Assembly (NCBI RefSeq): GCF_022458985.1
Contig: NC_061789.1
Span: 21,246,357-21,310,356 of the forward strand
Source: Mugil cephalus
Lineage: Eukaryota; Chordata; Actinopteri; Mugiliformes; Mugilidae
Direction of reading: 5' to 3'
DNA length: 64,000 bases
The translations under genes and the position numbers were made by a program. The notes under the pieces were generated by a model. It worked only from the letters and a program-made list of their open reading frames with translations. It had not been told where the DNA came from and searched no databases. This document shows, one piece after another, positions 62,907-64,000 of the stretch; positions within the stretch are counted from its first letter, which is position 1, and the number at the start of each line of letters is the position of its first letter.

Positions 62907-63400
62907 CTGTACCACTCCAGGCCCTTGTCGTAGTTGCGGTCGAAGAAGTGCGGCTCCGCTCCCACCGCTCTGATGTCTGGATGGAGGCGCAGAAACTCCA
63001 GCAGCGCTCGGGTCCCTCCTTTCTTTACCCCGATGATGATTGCCTGGGGCAACTTTTTACTTTCCGAGTCATTGAGGAAACCTGACATGGCATTATCATC
63101 CAACGCCTTCGCCTCGCCTCTAATTTCATCCCACTCGTCTCCTCTGCTGTCCAAATCGTTTTCGTTATTCAGTAAGTCCCTGGAGGCCCCCAAAGAGGAC
63201 TCTTGATTGTCAATTTCTGCATTGTTTTCATGTCTGCCAACCGAACCGTAGGTCAGAGTTGGCACAGTGGAGCAGTAGCCAACACAACAATATATCATAT
63301 ACACCCAGAGAGACAGCATTATACAGAATACAAATAGTTTGTTTTTCACGTGGGAGGATGGCACAACATGTAGACTATGTAAAACCGGACTATATTCCAT
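62907..63400 (-). CDS. hs3st3b1: Heparan sulfate 3-O-sulfotransferase 3 (exon 1, membrane anchor and start of sulfotransferase domain)
   Basis: The exon encodes residues 1-164 plus two bases of Arg165 and ends at TACAG|GTACAC. Residues 1-21 are a short cytosolic tail. Residues about 22-42 ([18 protein letters not shown]) form one type II membrane anchor whose KxKL..MLxxWxYM pattern resembles human HS3ST3B1. Residues 44-115 are a variable, acidic stem. From 116 the conserved domain starts: [20 protein letters not shown] holds the PAPS 5'-phosphosulfate loop (K126-R131), and [10 protein letters not shown] holds the likely catalytic base E149. N110 (NDS) and, in exon 2, N238 (NMS) are possible N-glycosylation sites. 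At 370 aa the protein is slightly shorter than human 3B1 (390) because of a shorter stem. The start was chosen as the only ATG in frame giving a complete type II anchor. Confidence 0.93.
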
Positions 63401-63800
63401 AGGAACGCCGTGATAAAGTTATATTCCAGGTAACAGGCATTTTGTCAAAGCCTCACTCCTCTGCCATGGCTCAAATCCTGGACAGTCGGTGCGCAAGTCC
63501 CCAAAACACAATTTATAGCCAAATTGGAAACTAAAATGAAACGACATGCGTTCACCTCCTGCGTCCGTTCTAGCTCTGCTTGGATGTGTGTGGCTGGATA
63601 TTCTGAAGAGCAAAATCTGAAACTAAAAGAAAAATAAAGTATCGCCAGTAGAGCCGTAGGTTACGCGCGCGCATCGGGTTTGCCTCCCGACACCGGCTCT
63701 TGGAGTGTGAGCGTTTACGCACTGGCATCAAGTTATCTTGGCAACAGCGTCAAGTGTGATAGAAAACGAAATCTCACTTCCGGTATGGCCTTTCAAAATA
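63401..63800 (-). promoter_or_regulatory. hs3st3b1: 5'UTR and probable promoter region of the hs3st3 gene
   Basis: Upstream of the start codon the sequence becomes locally CpG-rich, with GCGCGCGC at about 63665-63672 and CCCGACACCGGCTC at about 63687-63700. This fits a CpG-type promoter on the - strand. A 64-codon frame at 63419-63613 on the - strand has no similarity to known HS3ST N-termini and is taken as untranslated sequence. No TATA box was assigned. Confidence 0.4.
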
Positions 63801-64000
63801 AAGTATGTAAACAGAGAGTCCTATACATCTCACTTAGATGAAAGAATACACGCGCAGTCAGTAGCCTATGGGCTATTTAGGCTATCATGATCAATGAGCT
63901 CAATAAGCTCTCATAAGGTAGACTCCACGTGTTTAAAACTTCCAGCTTCCAAATACCTTATTAATGTCCAAAGTAAAAAATAAAAATAAAAAAAATAATG
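63800..64000. other. Right edge of window, nothing recognised
   Basis: AT-rich sequence ending in a run of A residues and AAAT units. No gene was seen. Confidence 0.5.

Noticed and set aside
62934..63206. A 90-codon + strand frame opposite hs3st3 exon 1
   Set aside because: An antisense shadow of the coding exon with no independent support.
63419..63613. A 64-codon - strand frame just upstream of hs3st3
   Set aside because: It ends before the hs3st3 start, has no membrane anchor or similarity to HS3ST N-termini, and is best taken as 5' flank or UTR.

Overview
The window reads as nuclear DNA of a ray-finned (teleost) fish. It has intron-containing vertebrate genes with canonical GT-AG junctions, long AT-rich non-coding stretches, many simple repeats and a dense load of fish-type transposon relics (several Tc1-like families, hAT, piggyBac-type MITEs, CR1/L2-type LINE ends, SINE-like elements). 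Nothing prokaryotic, plasmid-like or viral was seen. The teleost call rests on my recognition of repeat families and on protein similarity recalled from memory, not on a database search.

Three protein-coding genes can be supported. (1) cdc42ep4, + strand: an intronless coding region at 13748-14788 (346 aa) behind a 5'UTR splice acceptor, with a roughly 2 kb 3'UTR that holds a 177 bp CT/GA tract. (2) pmp22, + strand, 30950-31848: four coding exons giving a 155 aa four-pass membrane protein, with exon junctions where the human gene has them. (3) An hs3st3b1/3a1-type heparan sulfate 3-O-sulfotransferase gene, - strand: coding exon 1 at 62907-63400 and exon 2 at 53978-54596, split by an 8.3 kb intron, giving 370 aa. 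pmp22 and the hs3st3 gene are convergent neighbours, as are PMP22 and HS3ST3B1 on human 17p12. cdc42ep4 is on human 17q25, so the window joins two parts of human chromosome 17.

Layout: 1-4.1 kb, non-coding with SINE-like and Tc1 fragments; about 4.3-4.5 kb, a possible cdc42ep4 first exon; 5-13.6 kb, a probable large 5'UTR intron carrying a dead Tc1 copy (8499-9651); 13.6-16.9 kb, cdc42ep4; 17-29.9 kb, intergenic and nearly gene-free; 30-32.8 kb, pmp22; 33-52 kb, a transposon-rich spacer with Tc1 relics (36.5-37.2 and 39.4-40.4 kb), LINE ends (42 and 45 kb) and two nests of DNA transposons (43.0-44.4 and 50.9-51.6 kb); 53-63.4 kb, hs3st3; 63.4-64 kb, its 5' flank.

The genes act in separate pathways and do not form a functional unit: Cdc42 and septin/actin control (cdc42ep4), myelin and epithelial membrane structure (pmp22), and Golgi modification of heparan sulfate (hs3st3). 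The most notable observations are a three-level nest of DNA transposons with a readable target-site duplication on the outermost element, a second hAT carrying an inverted copy of the same MITE, and loss of the family's conserved N-glycosylation sequon in this PMP22.
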